A DNA stretch of 64,000 nt from Burhinus oedicnemus (taxonomy: Eukaryota; Chordata; Aves; Charadriiformes; Burhinidae). The notes beneath the pieces are model-generated. The model saw only the letters and a program-made list of their open reading frames with translations. It was not told the origin of the DNA and did not search any database. Below, piece after piece: positions 38,560-49,326 of this stretch (position 1 is its first letter; each line of letters begins with the position of its first letter). The position numbers and the translations under genes are program-made. The DNA is taken from contig VFFE01006564.1 of the NCBI GenBank assembly GCA_008921705.1, positions 81,173 to 145,172 of the forward strand, written 5' to 3'.

Positions 38560-39571
38560 TGACATCATCTACCTGGACTCGTGCAAAGCATTTCACATTG
38601 TCCTGCATGACATCCTTATGTCTAAATTGGAGAGACATGGATTTGACAGATGAACCACTCAGTGGATAAGGAGTTGCCTGGATGGGCACAAAGAGTTGCA
38701 GTCAACATGTTGATGTCTAAGTGGAGACCAGTGACAAGTGGCGTTCCTCAGGGCTCGGTACTGGGACCGGTGCTGTTTAACATCTTTGTCGGCAACATGG
38801 ACAGTGGGATTGAGTGAACCCTCAGCAAGTTTGCCACCAACACCAAGCTGTGTGGTGCGGTTGACACACTGGAGGGAAGGGATGCCACCCAGAGGGACCT
38901 GGACAGGCTTGAGACATGGGTCCATGCAAACCTCAGGAAGTTCAACAAGGCCAAGTGCAAGGTCCTGCACCTGGGTTGGGGAAATCCCACGCACAAATAC
39001 AGGCTGGGCAGAGAATGGATTGAGAGCAGCCCTGAGGAGAAGGACTTGGGGGTGTTGGTTGATGAGGGGCTCAACATGAGCCAGCAATGTGCACTCGCAG
39101 CCCAGGAAGTCAACTGCATCCTGGGCTGCATCACAAGAAGCATGGCCAGTAGGTCAAGGGAGATGATTCTTTCCCTCTACTCCACTCACGTGAGACCCCA
39201 CCTGGAGTACTGTGTTCAGCTCCCGCATCTCAACATAAGAAGGGCATGGATCTGTTGGAGCAAGTCCAGAGGAGGGCCACAAAGATGATCAGAGGGTTAG
39301 AATACCTCTGCTATGAGGACAGGCTGAGAGAGTTGGAGTTGTTCAGCCTGGAGAAGAGAAGGCTCTGAGGAGACCTTATAGCAGCCTTCCATTACCTAAA
39401 ATGGGCCTACAAGAAAGCTGGGGATGGACTCTTTATCAGGGAGTGTAGTGATAGGACAAGGGGTAACAGTTTTAAACTGAAAGAGGGTAGGTTTAGAATA
39501 GATATTAGGAAGAAATTCTTTACTCTGAGGGCTATGAGACACTGGAACAGGTTGCCCAGGGAGGCTGTAGA
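38560..39571 (+). mobile_element. CR1 LINE (host copy), left part, split by a second CR1
   Basis: Plus-strand CR1 truncated at the reverse-transcriptase motif A region: YLD is kept, but the following KAFD reads KAFH. It continues through [12 protein letters not shown] sequence, [16 protein letters not shown] and EKRRL to GGTTGCCCAGGGAGGCTGTAGA at 39571. The catalytic FADD motif has become FATN (38830-38841), so the copy could not encode an active enzyme, and its frame is broken. The matching 3' end resumes at 40601. Confidence 0.93.
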
Positions 39572-40600
39572 TCACGGAATCATGGAACTTTCAGAGTTGG
39601 AAAGGACCTCTACAGATCATCTAGTCCAACTCCCCTGCTAACGCAGGAATGCCTACAGCACATTACTCAGGACTGCATCCAGGCGGGTCTTGAAAATCTC
39701 CAGAGAAGGGGACTCCACAACCTCCCTGGGCAGCCTGTTCCAGTGCTCTGTCACCCTCACCATAAAGAAGTTTTTTCTTATGTTTGAATGGAACTTCCTA
39801 TGTTCCATCTTGTGCCCGTTGCCCCTCGTCCTGTCACTGGGAGCCACTGGAAAGAGTCTGCTTCCATCCTCCTTCAACTTTAGATACTTGTAAGCAAGAA
39901 TAAGGTCTCCCCTCAGCCTTCTCTTCTCCAGGCTAAAGAGTCCCAGCTCTCTCAGCCTTTCCTCATAAGGGAGGTGCTCCAATCCCCCAATCATCTTTGT
40001 TGGCCTATGCTGGACTCTCTCCAGTAGTTCCCTGTCCCGCTTGAGCTGGGGAGCCCAGAACTGGACACAGTATTCCAGTTGTGGCCTCACCAGTGCCGAG
40101 TAGAGGGGGAGAATGACCTTCCTCGACCTACTGGCCACACTCTTCCCTATGCAGCCCAGAATTCCATTGGCCTTCCCGGCGACAAGGGCACATTGCTGGC
40201 TCATGGATACTTTACTATCTACCAGGGCCCCCAGATCCTTCTCCTCAGAACTGCTTTCCAGCAGGTCCACTCCTAGCCTGTATTGGTGCCTAGCATTCTT
40301 CCTCCCCAGGTGCAGGACCCGACACTTGCTCTTGTTGAACCTCATTAGGTTCTTCTCTGCCCAGCACCCCAGCCTGTCCAGGTCACGCTGGATGGCAGCG
40401 TGGCCCTCTGGAGTGTCAGTCACCTCTCCCAGTTTGGTATCATCAGTGAACTTGCTGAGGATACACTCTGTCCCCTCATCCAGGTCATTGATGAATATAT
40501 TGAACAAGACTGGAGCAAGTATTGACCCTCGGGGGACACCACTGGTTACAGGCCTCCAACTTGACACTGCTCCGTTAATCACAGCCCTCTGAGTTCTGTC
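39572..40600 (-). mobile_element. CR1 LINE inserted into another CR1
   Basis: Minus-strand CR1 of about 1.03 kb, 5'-truncated within the reverse-transcriptase palm. Its 3' UTR lies at 39572-39652 with the terminal GTTCCATGATTCCGTGA. It interrupts the plus-strand CR1 exactly between GAGGCTGTAGA and (A)GACGCCCCATCC, and CTGTAGA/CTGTCAGA at the two junctions may be a 7-8 bp target duplication. It keeps an open frame across its whole coding remnant, so it is the younger of the two. Confidence 0.93.
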
Positions 40601-40627
40601 AGACGCCCCATCCCTGGAGGCCTTCAA
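39653..40627 (-). CDS. CR1 reverse-transcriptase C-terminal ORF (324 aa, 5'-truncated)
   Basis: The open frame of the inserted CR1. LINE reverse transcriptase makes cDNA from its own RNA at a nicked target site. Visible: [11 protein letters not shown] at about residues 22-32, [12 protein letters not shown] at 41-52, the catalytic FTDD at 60-63 (usually FADD; both Asp are kept), then NMSQQC-, [16 protein letters not shown], [10 protein letters not shown] and [10 protein letters not shown], ending in [10 protein letters not shown]. The family protein is much longer, with an endonuclease and the reverse-transcriptase fingers that are absent here, so no active enzyme can result. About the first nine residues are antisense sequence of the host CR1 rather than CR1 protein. 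Absence of internal stops suggests a fairly young insertion rather than selection. Confidence 0.88.
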   Translation of the reverse strand: MKASRDGASDRTQRAVINGAVSSWRPVTSGVPRGSILAPVLFNIFINDLDEGTECILSKFTDDTKLGEVTDTPEGHAAIQRDLDRLGCWAEKNLMRFNKSKCRVLHLGRKNARHQYRLGVDLLESSSEEKDLGALVDSKVSMSQQCALVAGKANGILGCIGKSVASRSRKVILPLYSALVRPQLEYCVQFWAPQLKRDRELLERVQHRPTKMIGGLEHLPYEERLRELGLFSLEKRRLRGDLILAYKYLKLKEDGSRLFPVAPSDRTRGNGHKMEHRKFHSNIRKNFFMVRVTEHWNRLPREVVESPSLEIFKTRLDAVLSNVL

Positions 40628-40752
40628 GGCCAGGTTAGATGGAGCATTGAGTAACCTGGTCTAGTGGAAGATGTCCCTCCCCATGGCAGGGAGGTGGAAC
40701 TAGATTATCTTTAAGGTCCCTTCCAACCCAAACAATTCTATGTTTCTATGAT
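40601..40752 (+). mobile_element. CR1 LINE (host copy), right part
   Basis: It continues the element broken at 39571: CCCATCCCTGGAGGCCTTCA, GGCCAGGTTAGATGGAGCAT, GAGTAACCTGGTCTAGTGG, then GGTGGAACTAGATTATCTTT, GGTCCCTTCCAACCCAAACA and the terminal TTCTATGTTTCTATGAT. Together the two parts total about 1.16 kb. Confidence 0.93.
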
Positions 40753-42149
40753 AAACTAAAGGATTATGTCTCTTATTTTATTATGGCTTTCCCCCTTCTG
40801 CATTTTGATATGTTAACAAGCATGAACACATCCATACCCCATTTCTATGGGTACTCCCATGCTCGAAACAGATCAATCACCAAGAGCAAGAATGGAGAAC
40901 AAGCTATGAGCCAAGAACAACTGCAACACAGGCATTGCCATCACCAACCAGGACACACTGCCATAGTACCCAAGCAGAGCCACCATAGTGACAGTGACCA
41001 GTTCCATTGACAGTCCCATAAAGTAAAAGGTAAGAAATCAGGTCTAAAGTCAATCTATGGCGACTAGTCAGAAACAGCAGGAGATGAGGCCACAGACAGG
41101 ACTAGATACAAGACTACAGCAATACATTGAATCTGTACTGAAGATTACACCAGAGAGAACTCAAGAGAAAACAGGAAACAAGCTACCTAATACATAGTTT
41201 TGAGACCCATCTAGGGGAGAGAAACAGAGACAAGCATACATCCAAAGATCTATTCAGGAAAGCCAGTGAATAAACCAGGACAGCAAAAGACAATACAAGG
41301 TACAAGCACATTTGCAACGTAAGTCAGAGTGAGCCTAGGTGCCCCCAGCCAGAGCTTAAATGGAGCTCCCAGGGCAATGGGTATCAGTGGAAGCCTCAGG
41401 TGAGGCTGATCAGAGTAATTAAGTCCTATTAGTGCCCTCAGGATCATGACACCAAGCACAGGAGGTACCTGGAAATTGTAAACAAAGACGTTGAGAAGGG
41501 CAGGCAAAATTCCTGTCTCATGTTCAACACATCAAAACCTTCAGATGACTGATAGCCACAGGATACAGATCCTATACTTCAAACAGTCAACACAGAGAGA
41601 GACAGAAACTTCCAGACAGCTTAAGACAGAAATGGCAATTGCATGGAGGAAAAAGCTGGTCTGGATATACAGCCAGATCCAACAGTGTGTCACAGGCACC
41701 TGCTTGTTTGCTTTCTCCCCAGGTCGTTCAAACTACCTTAAAGTTCCCAAACCAAAACAGCCCTGCTGTTGCTTATATTACCTATCTCTAGCATGGAGCC
41801 TCACTCAGACATCTTGAAAGCTACTTGTACTTCAAAAAATCAGCAGCTGGCCAGTGTGGGTGGTGGAACATAACCCTAGTATTGGCAACACCAAACATTA
41901 TCAAAGAATCTGGGCCCAAGAAATGCCTAGGAAAAGGACATAAAAATGGCTCACCAAAAGACAGCTGTTTTGAGGGATGGCCAGAGTTTCAACAAGATGT
42001 GAAAAGTATCATGCTCATGCTCCATTTAGGAGAGAAGGAAGAGGACAACTGAAGTTCAGTGCTGTAGAGAGTATCTAAGTGAAGTGCTGAGATAAGTCAT
42101 CACTGGAGAAGCTGTTACAACAAAGTGCCACAGTCAAAACAAAAGAGAA
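40753..42149. other. unclassified sequence, possible old LTR remnant
   Basis: On the minus strand, 41330-41370 reads GGGAGCTCCATTTAAGCTCT, which resembles the core promoter of some avian LTRs. No ends, polyadenylation site or target duplication were found, so no element is called. No gene was recognised. Confidence 0.3.
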
Positions 42150-42245
42150 CCAGAAAATCATTTGGGGTGGAAGGGACCTCTGGAGGTCTACAGTCGAACC
42201 CAAAGTAGGGCTAGCTTCAAAGCTATGTCAGGTTGTTCAGGGCCC
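42150..42245 (-). mobile_element. CR1 LINE 3' end fragment
   Basis: On the plus strand AGAAAATCATTTGGGGTGGA, AGGGACCTCTGGAGGTCTAC and AAAGTAGGGCTAGCTTCAAA are the reverse complement of the CR1 3' UTR. Less than 100 bp is retained. Confidence 0.75.
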
Positions 42246-43049
42246 TCAGAGCTTCTCCTGTTTTGCAAACTCCCACTGACTACTTCCCAGTCAGGAAAGA
42301 AAGAGGATAGGGCTAGATATTCCAAATTGTCACCTTCTTCTGGGTGCTTCAGTGTCAATTACCCAGCTTGAGACTCAGAAAGTGGAATTTTCATGCCTGT
42401 TCAATAGCTTGAACCCCACTCTCCTCTGGAGTTGCCAGACACAGCAAAGGGAGAAGATCAGGGTGAGAAGATCAGATCGTTAAAAACTCTGTCTGTTAAT
42501 ACTATCAGAGTAAACATAGTAGCAAAACCCACTGACCTCACTTTGGACATTTGCACAAAAGTATTTATTTAGCCAATTAAAACCCACAGAATGCTTTTTA
42601 GAAAAGTGGATGAAGGTTTATCTTTTTCCAGACAAGCTATCCTGTAGCAGAATCTGCTCTTCTCTAACTGATCCCACTTTATTGTTCAAACTGAATAATA
42701 AATATTTGCTAGCCTAAGGAAGTGCTGAAGATCACCACTGTCAAACTTCATACTGCTGTAACTCTGCTGAAGGATTTAATCTCAATGCAATTTCCTTATG
42801 AAAGCACAAACTTTTCAGCAGGCAAAACAAGCTGTGAACATACTGTCAAGAAAACTTTTCAAAAGGCATTCTTCAGAGCAGTTGCAGAATGTTGACACAA
42901 ATACTTGCAAGAGCCTCACAGAAACTCATAGACAGCTTTTGTGCCAATATTTTTTTCCAGTGGAAAATGCAGGTGTATGATCCCTTTTGTAGCTTTACTG
43001 ACACATGTGTAAAACACAAATTCAGTTAAAGGAGTGCTCAGCTGTTACT
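42246..43049. other. unique AT-rich sequence
   Basis: Nothing was recognised. Confidence 0.5.
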
Positions 43050-43054
43050 GGCAT

Positions 43055-43686
43055 TGCTATGGTTTGAGAAACCCACAAAAATTTATTGTTGTTTAGACCA
43101 TTCGATCACCTGATGACCACTCCCCACCCAGAAAGGGGAATCAGGAAAAAGACAAGGAAACCTGGGGGTTGAAATATAAACAGATTTAACAGAATAAGAC
43201 TATATAATTAACATTAATAACACTAAAGAACCAATGTTGATCTTGATACCAATATAAAATATATAAAGGTTATACTCAGCCAATTATATCAGTAGGAAGC
43301 TGTGCACTTCCAGCAGTGGACAGTAAATGTCAGACACTGCAAGTGCTACAGCTTCGGGAGGAAGGGAAGGCCTCAGGGGTCCGGCACCGGGGCAAGAAGT
43401 TCTCAGGATGGCAGCCATCAAGGGAGCGAGAACTTCACAGCAAACTTTCTAATTTATCTTGAATGTGACATTCAAGGTATGAAATAATCCTGTTGGCCAG
43501 CTTGGATCAAGTGCTCAGGTCTCGCTCCTCCTGGTGAGCTCGAAAACACTGAGACCTTGAAACCCACACACCATAGCTGGCTATAAAGTAAATATTTTCA
43601 CAAATTCAGACACTAGAGTATTCTAAAAGTGCAGTTTTCCCAAGTATTAGAAGAGAAACTAGTCCTATGTCCTGCAAACCAGGACA
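43055..43686 (-). mobile_element. solo LTR of an avian ERV (632 bp) with 5-bp target duplication
   Basis: Read on the minus strand the LTR begins TGTCCTGGTTTGCAGGACAT at 43686 and ends AAACCATAGCA at 43055, so it has TG...CA ends. Identical GGCAT pentamers flank it (43050-43054 and 43687-43691). A 5-bp duplication fits ERVL-type and several other avian ERV integrases. The R/U5 boundary region reads TTAAATCTGTTTATATTTC-AACCC on the minus strand (43166-43190 on plus), parallel to TTAAACTGTCTTTATCTC-AACCC in the LTR ending at 44827. That indicates related superfamilies. No retroviral genes adjoin, so it is a solo LTR. Substitutions and AT-rich drift suggest moderate age. Confidence 0.85.
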
Positions 43687-43691
43687 GGCAT

Positions 43692-44379
43692 GTATATTTT
43701 TCAAGTGACCCAGGCACTTTCCTTCCCCATTACTTTTGTTTTATGTAAAACTTTTTCCCCCCTGCTTTGGAAAGCAAAACAATCAGTCCAAGAAAATCTC
43801 ATTCCCACCCAGAGCAACATCTCAATAATTTCTACAGCATTTGGTCAGTACGTGCTTCTTATTATACATAGGCATGAATCCAGGATTCACACTTGCATGA
43901 TCATTGCCTGATCTTCCCCAGGAGTGAGACTGCAGTCAGGCTTATGAACTGGTCAGGAAGAACTTCACAGTGAGTTAGTTCTTTGGAGACTTTGCATGTA
44001 ATGCAACAATAATTCATACATTGTGGATTTTTAAGTATCCAATTAAGACTCAGGACTGAACAGTGACTGCAGCAGGGCCCTATGGGGACCATGCACATAA
44101 ATGAGATAAATGAATTTGTGTTCCCATGGTAATGTTCTAAACAAATCATTACAGTATCTCTATCAAACACTTCCAAGGACATTTGCAAATGATCATGGGG
44201 AGAAGTGTCTTGGCTCAGGGAATGGATACAGCATCATCTCCTTTCTACATTCTTGTAATATCTCCATGGTATCTGGGCGTCCTTCCACCATAAACTCAGA
44301 GATGTGACTACTGTCTGCAACCTTTCTCCCAGAATGACCATAGGAGAGCAGAAGTCAGCACCTTTTCCCCAAAGGAGTC
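43692..44379. other. unassigned sequence between two LTRs
   Basis: The flanking LTRs are in opposite orientation, so this is not a proviral interior. I recognised no gag, pol or env sequence. Confidence 0.4.
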
Positions 44380-44827
44380 TGAGTGCGAAAACACAAATGT
44401 AAGGCTGATCAACCCCATGCATTGAAGGGCATGATTCAGAGACACTTACAGACAGAGATGAAATGGGATGGCAAAGAAGGAAAGCCCAGCCATTGGGACC
44501 ATGACAGGCATCATGCTGGGGGAAGAAGAAAGAAGGGGGGGACGTTCAGAGTTATGGTGTTTGTCTTCCCAAGCAACTGTTATGTGTGATGGAGCCCTGC
44601 TTTCCTGGAGATGGCTGAACACCTGCCTGCCGATGGGAAGTACTGAATGATTTCCTTATTTTGCTTTGCTTGCATGCGTGGCTTTTGCTTAACCTATTAA
44701 ACTGTCTTTATCTCAACCCATGAGTTTTCTCACTTTTACCCTTTTATTCTCTTCCCCATCCCACTGGGGGGGAATGATTAAGTGGCCCTTGTGGGGCTGA
44801 GCTGCCTACTGGGACTAAACCACGACA
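44380..44827 (+). mobile_element. avian ERV LTR, 5' boundary uncertain
   Basis: The 3' end is clear: CCTATTAAACTGTCTTTATC, CTCAACCCATGAGTTTTCTC, CCATCCCACTGGGGGGGAAT and the terminal AAACCACGACA at 44827. This R-U5 sequence is familiar from LTRs in many birds. Upstream, AAGCAACTGTTATGTGTGAT and GGAGATGGCTGAACACCTGC belong to the same LTR type. The left edge was not found, so the copy may be 5'-truncated. It faces the opposite way from the 43.1 kb LTR. It ends directly against an old minus-strand CR1. Confidence 0.7.
44697..44702 (+). terminator. TTAAAC / ATTAAA polyadenylation region of the LTR
   Basis: CCTATTAAACTGTCTTTATC contains ATTAAA, followed by the T/C-rich start of U5. It is the counterpart of the same segment in the minus-strand LTR. 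Confidence 0.5.
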
Positions 44828-45030
44828 AGAGGTCATCTAGACCAACCTCCTGCTTACAGCAATATTATTATTAATGCTAGATAAGGTCATCTAGCCAAAT
44901 CTTGGAAATTCAAAGGTTGGAGTTTCCAGCACCTCTCTGGGTGACTCATTCCGTTGGTAAACTACTCACGTGGCCCAGCTGGTGACTTTTTTTTCTAATG
45001 TCCAACCTGAACCTCAGTAATATCACTGGA
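44828..45030 (-). mobile_element. old CR1 LINE 3' fragment
   Basis: On the plus strand AGAGGTCATCTAGACCAACC, then CAGCACCTCTCTGGGTGACTC and TTCTAATGTCCAACCTGAAC match the reverse complement of a CR1 3' UTR and the end of its coding region. The outermost CR1 terminus is missing at the LTR junction, as expected if the LTR landed inside the CR1. Confidence 0.6.
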
Positions 45031-46618
45031 AACCTCACCCAGGGATTTTTCTCCATCTCAGTATCATTCCTCTTTCAGATAGCTCCCATCCTTGTCCATC
45101 AAACTCTCATACTAACACACACCACCTTGCCCTTCCATTTTCAAAGGTTTATATAGGACATACAGCTGTAAAGCTCCTGTTAAATATGACCTAATTTGGT
45201 TCCAAGTTTAGCATTACCAGAAGGACAGTTTCACGGATTTGTGACTGTGCGGTCATGTGATTTTAAGAAATAGCATTCGAGTGCAACATATTCAGTAAGG
45301 CACAAAGGTGTTTCCAGGGGACCACTGTTTTTCAGTGTTCTAGGGTCCCAAAAGTTACCAAGGACCATTTGGCTGTCTCATACTAACACTAATTTGTGAC
45401 TCTATTTCAGGCCAGCCTGCATCGCAGAATGTCCACAGAGACTGTCAGATACCTTCCAAAACCTGGAGTATTATTTTAAGAGCGTCACAGAGACACCGTG
45501 CAAAAGGTCAAGAGATCTGAGTACCAGGAGCATAAAGTGCAATACCAGACCTTCCAAACCTGAAAGAAGCAAGCCGGGCAAGTCCTGCCTCTACATTCTC
45601 GATAGAAGACAATAATCAAAGGAAACCCGCAAACTGTGAGGATACAACTACCCTCAGTCACACTGTGCAGCTCCCCTTGAAGCCAGCAGGACCTGTTATT
45701 ATGTACCCACAGGAGAATATACCTCTGAGATGATGCAGGGGTGCCTACAGCATAGTTTTACTTTACTGGAAAAAAAACCCCAAACTTCAAAATCCATGTT
45801 AGAAAGACTCGATTATATATTCTGACAGAAGAACCAAATGAATGGGCATAAGGAGGCAGGAGATGTAGTGTAGGCGATTCTCAGCAAAGCACTTCACAGT
45901 GTCTCAAAAACTGTGCTTGAAATATAACTTGGACATAATAAATGGATTGAAAACCAAGTATAATTGCATAAATGAACAGTAGCAATGGGCTGCACTGTAT
46001 CAGAGAGCACTAACAACACACTGGAGGTGATAAGAGCTTCTTAATTACCTCAATGTAAATACCTGGGTTTCAAAGGAGGGAAGCAGCTGCAGCTGGACAG
46101 CAACAGAAAACAGAACGGTAGACAAGCAGCTATGAAATCCAGTATGGAAATCCCACAAAGCAATCACAAAATCTGATTCTTCACTGACCAGTACATCAAT
46201 ACTAAAGGGGACCCACAGTTTTCAAAACAATTTGGCATAGTAAGAGGATGAAAAATAGTCCCAAGGTGTGAGGGAAGGATCGGTTTGAATTTAAGAATGG
46301 CAGGTTGATATTGTTTCCACAGCAGTCAGTGGCAAGACTTAGTTCTCTACTCCTTGTACTGCTGTGGCCAAGCCGCAGGCTCATGCAGATTGAGAGTAAA
46401 AATAGTACCCCACCAGCACAGCCACTGGAAACATCTCAAGGAGCAGGTATCAAATAACAATGCAAAACATAAAGGAATTGTAAACAAAGGCTAATAGTTT
46501 CAGTGGGAGAAGGGTAGGACCATTAGAAGAAAGTGTCAAGAGATCTGGAATTAGCAATATTCTCACAGGCTGTGCATAACCTCTGTTACCCAACACGGCC
46601 AAGCTGATGGTATCCCTT
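45031..46618. other. unique sequence
   Basis: No gene or mobile element was recognised. Confidence 0.5.
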
Positions 46619-46845
46619 GCAGGGTTTGTCTACATGGGGAAATGCACAAGTGGGTAGAGATACCCACTTAGCCAGGGAGCTCCAGAAAACAGTTTTACAG
46701 CCACATCAGAAATGAATTGCCCAGAAGTCAATGAACTAATTTAAGATACAACTTCTCTGCATACATAAGGTCCATGTCTACGTAGTGCTGTAAATAGCAA
46801 CATGGTATGGATTCTCCAGCTGGCACTGTGTAGACATGCTGCACA
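46619..46845. mobile_element. possible relic of an ancient DNA transposon (MITE-like)
   Basis: The left end, CAGGGTTTGTCTACATGGGG, and the right end, CACTGTGTAGACATGCTG, are imperfect inverted copies around GTCTACA/TGTAGAC, about 225 bp apart. From memory, AGGGCTTGTCTACAC-type ends occur in old amniote DNA transposons. No transposase frame is present. Confidence 0.4.
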
Positions 46846-47990
46846 GATATAGAGAGAGACTGTACCTCAAATTACTGCATTGATTTCTGGGATCATCTGT
46901 ATTGAAAGCATAGCAGCAACCTGGAACAATTCCATTCAAGTGTGACAAAAAGACTTCAAGGGCTCTATTTATGAAGAAATTATTTCTCCCCATCAGTTTG
47001 CCGTAATTTTATTCCCCCTTTTGCTTCCAGAGATCTACTCAGCCTCTTTCATATGGCAAGTTACATAGAGTTCAGGTAAAAAAGCTGAGGGAAGTGACAG
47101 ACATTTGCCATGCACTTGAAAGAACCAAACAGCAGGGTGGGGAATTAACTGCCACACACTACAGGGAGAAGCCACAGTAAAAAGATACTGGGGACAAGAA
47201 AATTTAGGATGTCACACTTTCAATGAATAAACCCTCTTTGAACATATGTGAATGGCAAGGAAGATTGTTGGTGTTTTTTGTCTCATATAAAACCAGCACA
47301 ACTGGTTCCTCAAAGGTCTGGATTTGGATCTTCTAGATGTATGAATCAGGAGTTACTGTTAGTGAGAATGAAATACTCTCTAGAATGAGCAAGCAGCAAT
47401 TCATGGAGCAGTGAATTTTTTTACGCCTAATCACTACGCTGATGGGATTCCCATTACTAGAATTCATGGCTACAAGCCATGTAAACCCTGAAAAACATGA
47501 AAATAATAATCATTTAGACTGACTGAAAATTATCCATCAAAGCTTTTTTTCAAGAGAAAGATGGGATAAATCTGGGTTAGCTTGTCTATAAAATATTGAG
47601 GTCTACAGACTTATGTTAGAGTCTCTAAAGCCTTTGGGATTTCTGAGTTTAAATAGGAATGAGTATTGCTTCTTACTGCATCCCATAATACAAACACAAG
47701 GCTTCCTTCAACTGCCAACAGTTGTACCATGAAGGGGCTACCTGAACTGTTTTAATCACGTATCTTATAGAGTCAAGACTTCCTGTTGACCCTCCACTAA
47801 GTTATATTCTTCTGTCTCCATGACAGACTCTGCTCTGTCCCTCCCTAGACAGCAGAAAAAGATGTGGCTGGAGTGGAGCTGTGAGAGGTGGGAGGGGAAC
47901 AGGGAGCAGTAAATACACTAAGAATTGGTTACACAGGTAAGGACTTATATAAATCAGGGTGCCCACTATAATGAAGTCTGCTAAATGTGA
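46846..47990. other. unique sequence
   Basis: Nothing was recognised. Confidence 0.5.
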
Positions 47991-48001
47991 GGGGGGGGGG
48001 G
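47991..48001. repeat. poly-G run
   Basis: Eleven consecutive G. Homopolymer length is likely unstable and hard to sequence. Confidence 0.9.
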
Positions 48002-48611
48002 AGGTCAGTTTTCAGCTCCCTCTCACTCTCAAAAGAAAGTAATTGTCAATAAGTCTAGAAGTCAAAATTATTTTTTGTTTTGGGATTAGTTTTTTTTTTC
48101 ATTTCTGACAGCCAAATGTTTTCTTGTGGCAACAAGAGAAATCTTGGGTATTTTGCTGTAAATTTATGGAGAAAAGAAAAAGTTTCTACTTCAAATCATA
48201 TTTTCGCATGTTTCAAAAAGCTTTCCAGATAGTTTTCTCTAGTTGAGATTTTTATATTGTTCAAAGTAAGCAAACTGAAGAAAGTCAAAGCTTCTCTCTC
48301 TTCTACTTCAGCTGCTGGTTTGTGAAACCATCAATATTTCAGGAAGGGAAGCTTTTAATCTCTTTCTTTAGGCCAAGGATTCATGTCTCTTCCTTTCTTT
48401 GGTCTGCTAAGCTGGGAAGTGATCTCTGTTCAGTGACACACTCCTGCTTTGTGTGACTCCAGACCAGTCCAATCCCTTCTTTGTTTTCTCTGACTCTTAC
48501 ACTAGCACCAGAACTTCTGCAGCTGGAAGAAAACCAACACACTCCTCCTTCCACACCTTCCAGAAATTAGATTTCAGGTCAAAAAATCCCCTAAATCAGA
48601 AGAACCTAGGC

Positions 48612-48615
<4 letters not shown>

Positions 48616-48648
<33 letters not shown>
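48616..48648. repeat. poly-T run of 33
   Basis: A pure T run. Read on the minus strand it is a poly-A tail-like end following CTGCAGAATCAG, but no AATAAA precedes it and no target duplication was seen. A retroposed transcript is therefore not supported. Confidence 0.9.
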
Positions 48649-49272
48649 CTGATTCTGCAGAGACTGCCAGTCCCAGTTGAGGATGAGATTCCCAACCTAT
48701 AACTCTGTCCATGTCCTCCTTCATAGACCATGATTGACTAAAATGAAGGCACAACTGATTTATAACAGTGTGTTGCAGTGCAGAGTTTGTGCTTTGTGCC
48801 TGCATTTTTACAGTGGCAGCATCTGCTTCACACTGCCATCAACTCACAGCAATGTTTCCACTGTCTCCTCAGGCTATGATGAACGTAATTTTTCAGTGTT
48901 TGCCTGAATCTCACATAGCAGTAATCAAAAATTATAAAAAACAGCAAACACAAATAATTAAGACATTTCCAGGACATCCAAGCACAGTCTTCCCCGGCAT
49001 GCACGCCTTGCACTGCCATGGGTAGAAATGTTGTCAGCACCACCCATGTGGTATCATGAGGGAAAGAGCAGCTTTACCTCCATGTCTTGAGCCCAACGCA
49101 AGCAAGCTGGAGAAAACAGTGTGGATGAAGGCATCCGAGTGATTTGACATTTTCAAGGGAGACAGGGGGCTTAAAAGTGACAGGTCTGTTCTGGTTCCGT
49201 AATCAGCCTTGTAAACATGGGGAAGCACAACCAGTGGATTAACCCTGGCTCCGCAACAGCGTAACTACCTTC
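48649..49272. other. unique sequence
   Basis: Nothing was recognised. Confidence 0.5.
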
Positions 49273-49326
49273 AGTATCTGATGTCATTACATTTACTTTA
49301 GTATCTGATGTCATTACATGTACTTT
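49273..49326. repeat. 27-bp tandem duplication
   Basis: The unit AGTATCTGATGTCATTACAT plus TTACTTT occurs twice (49273-49299, 49300-49326) with a single substitution (T to G). Confidence 0.9.

Noticed and set aside
38748..39143. 131- and 142-codon minus-strand frames
   Set aside because: They lie antisense to the plus-strand host CR1.
40113..40592. 159-codon plus-strand open frame
   Set aside because: It is antisense to the intact CR1 frame at 39653-40627.
44530..44545. Polypurine tract-like AAGAAAGAAGGGGGGG before a putative LTR start
   Set aside because: The sequence after it lacks TG, and the flanking text on both sides appears to belong to one LTR, so a proviral 3' end is not supported.
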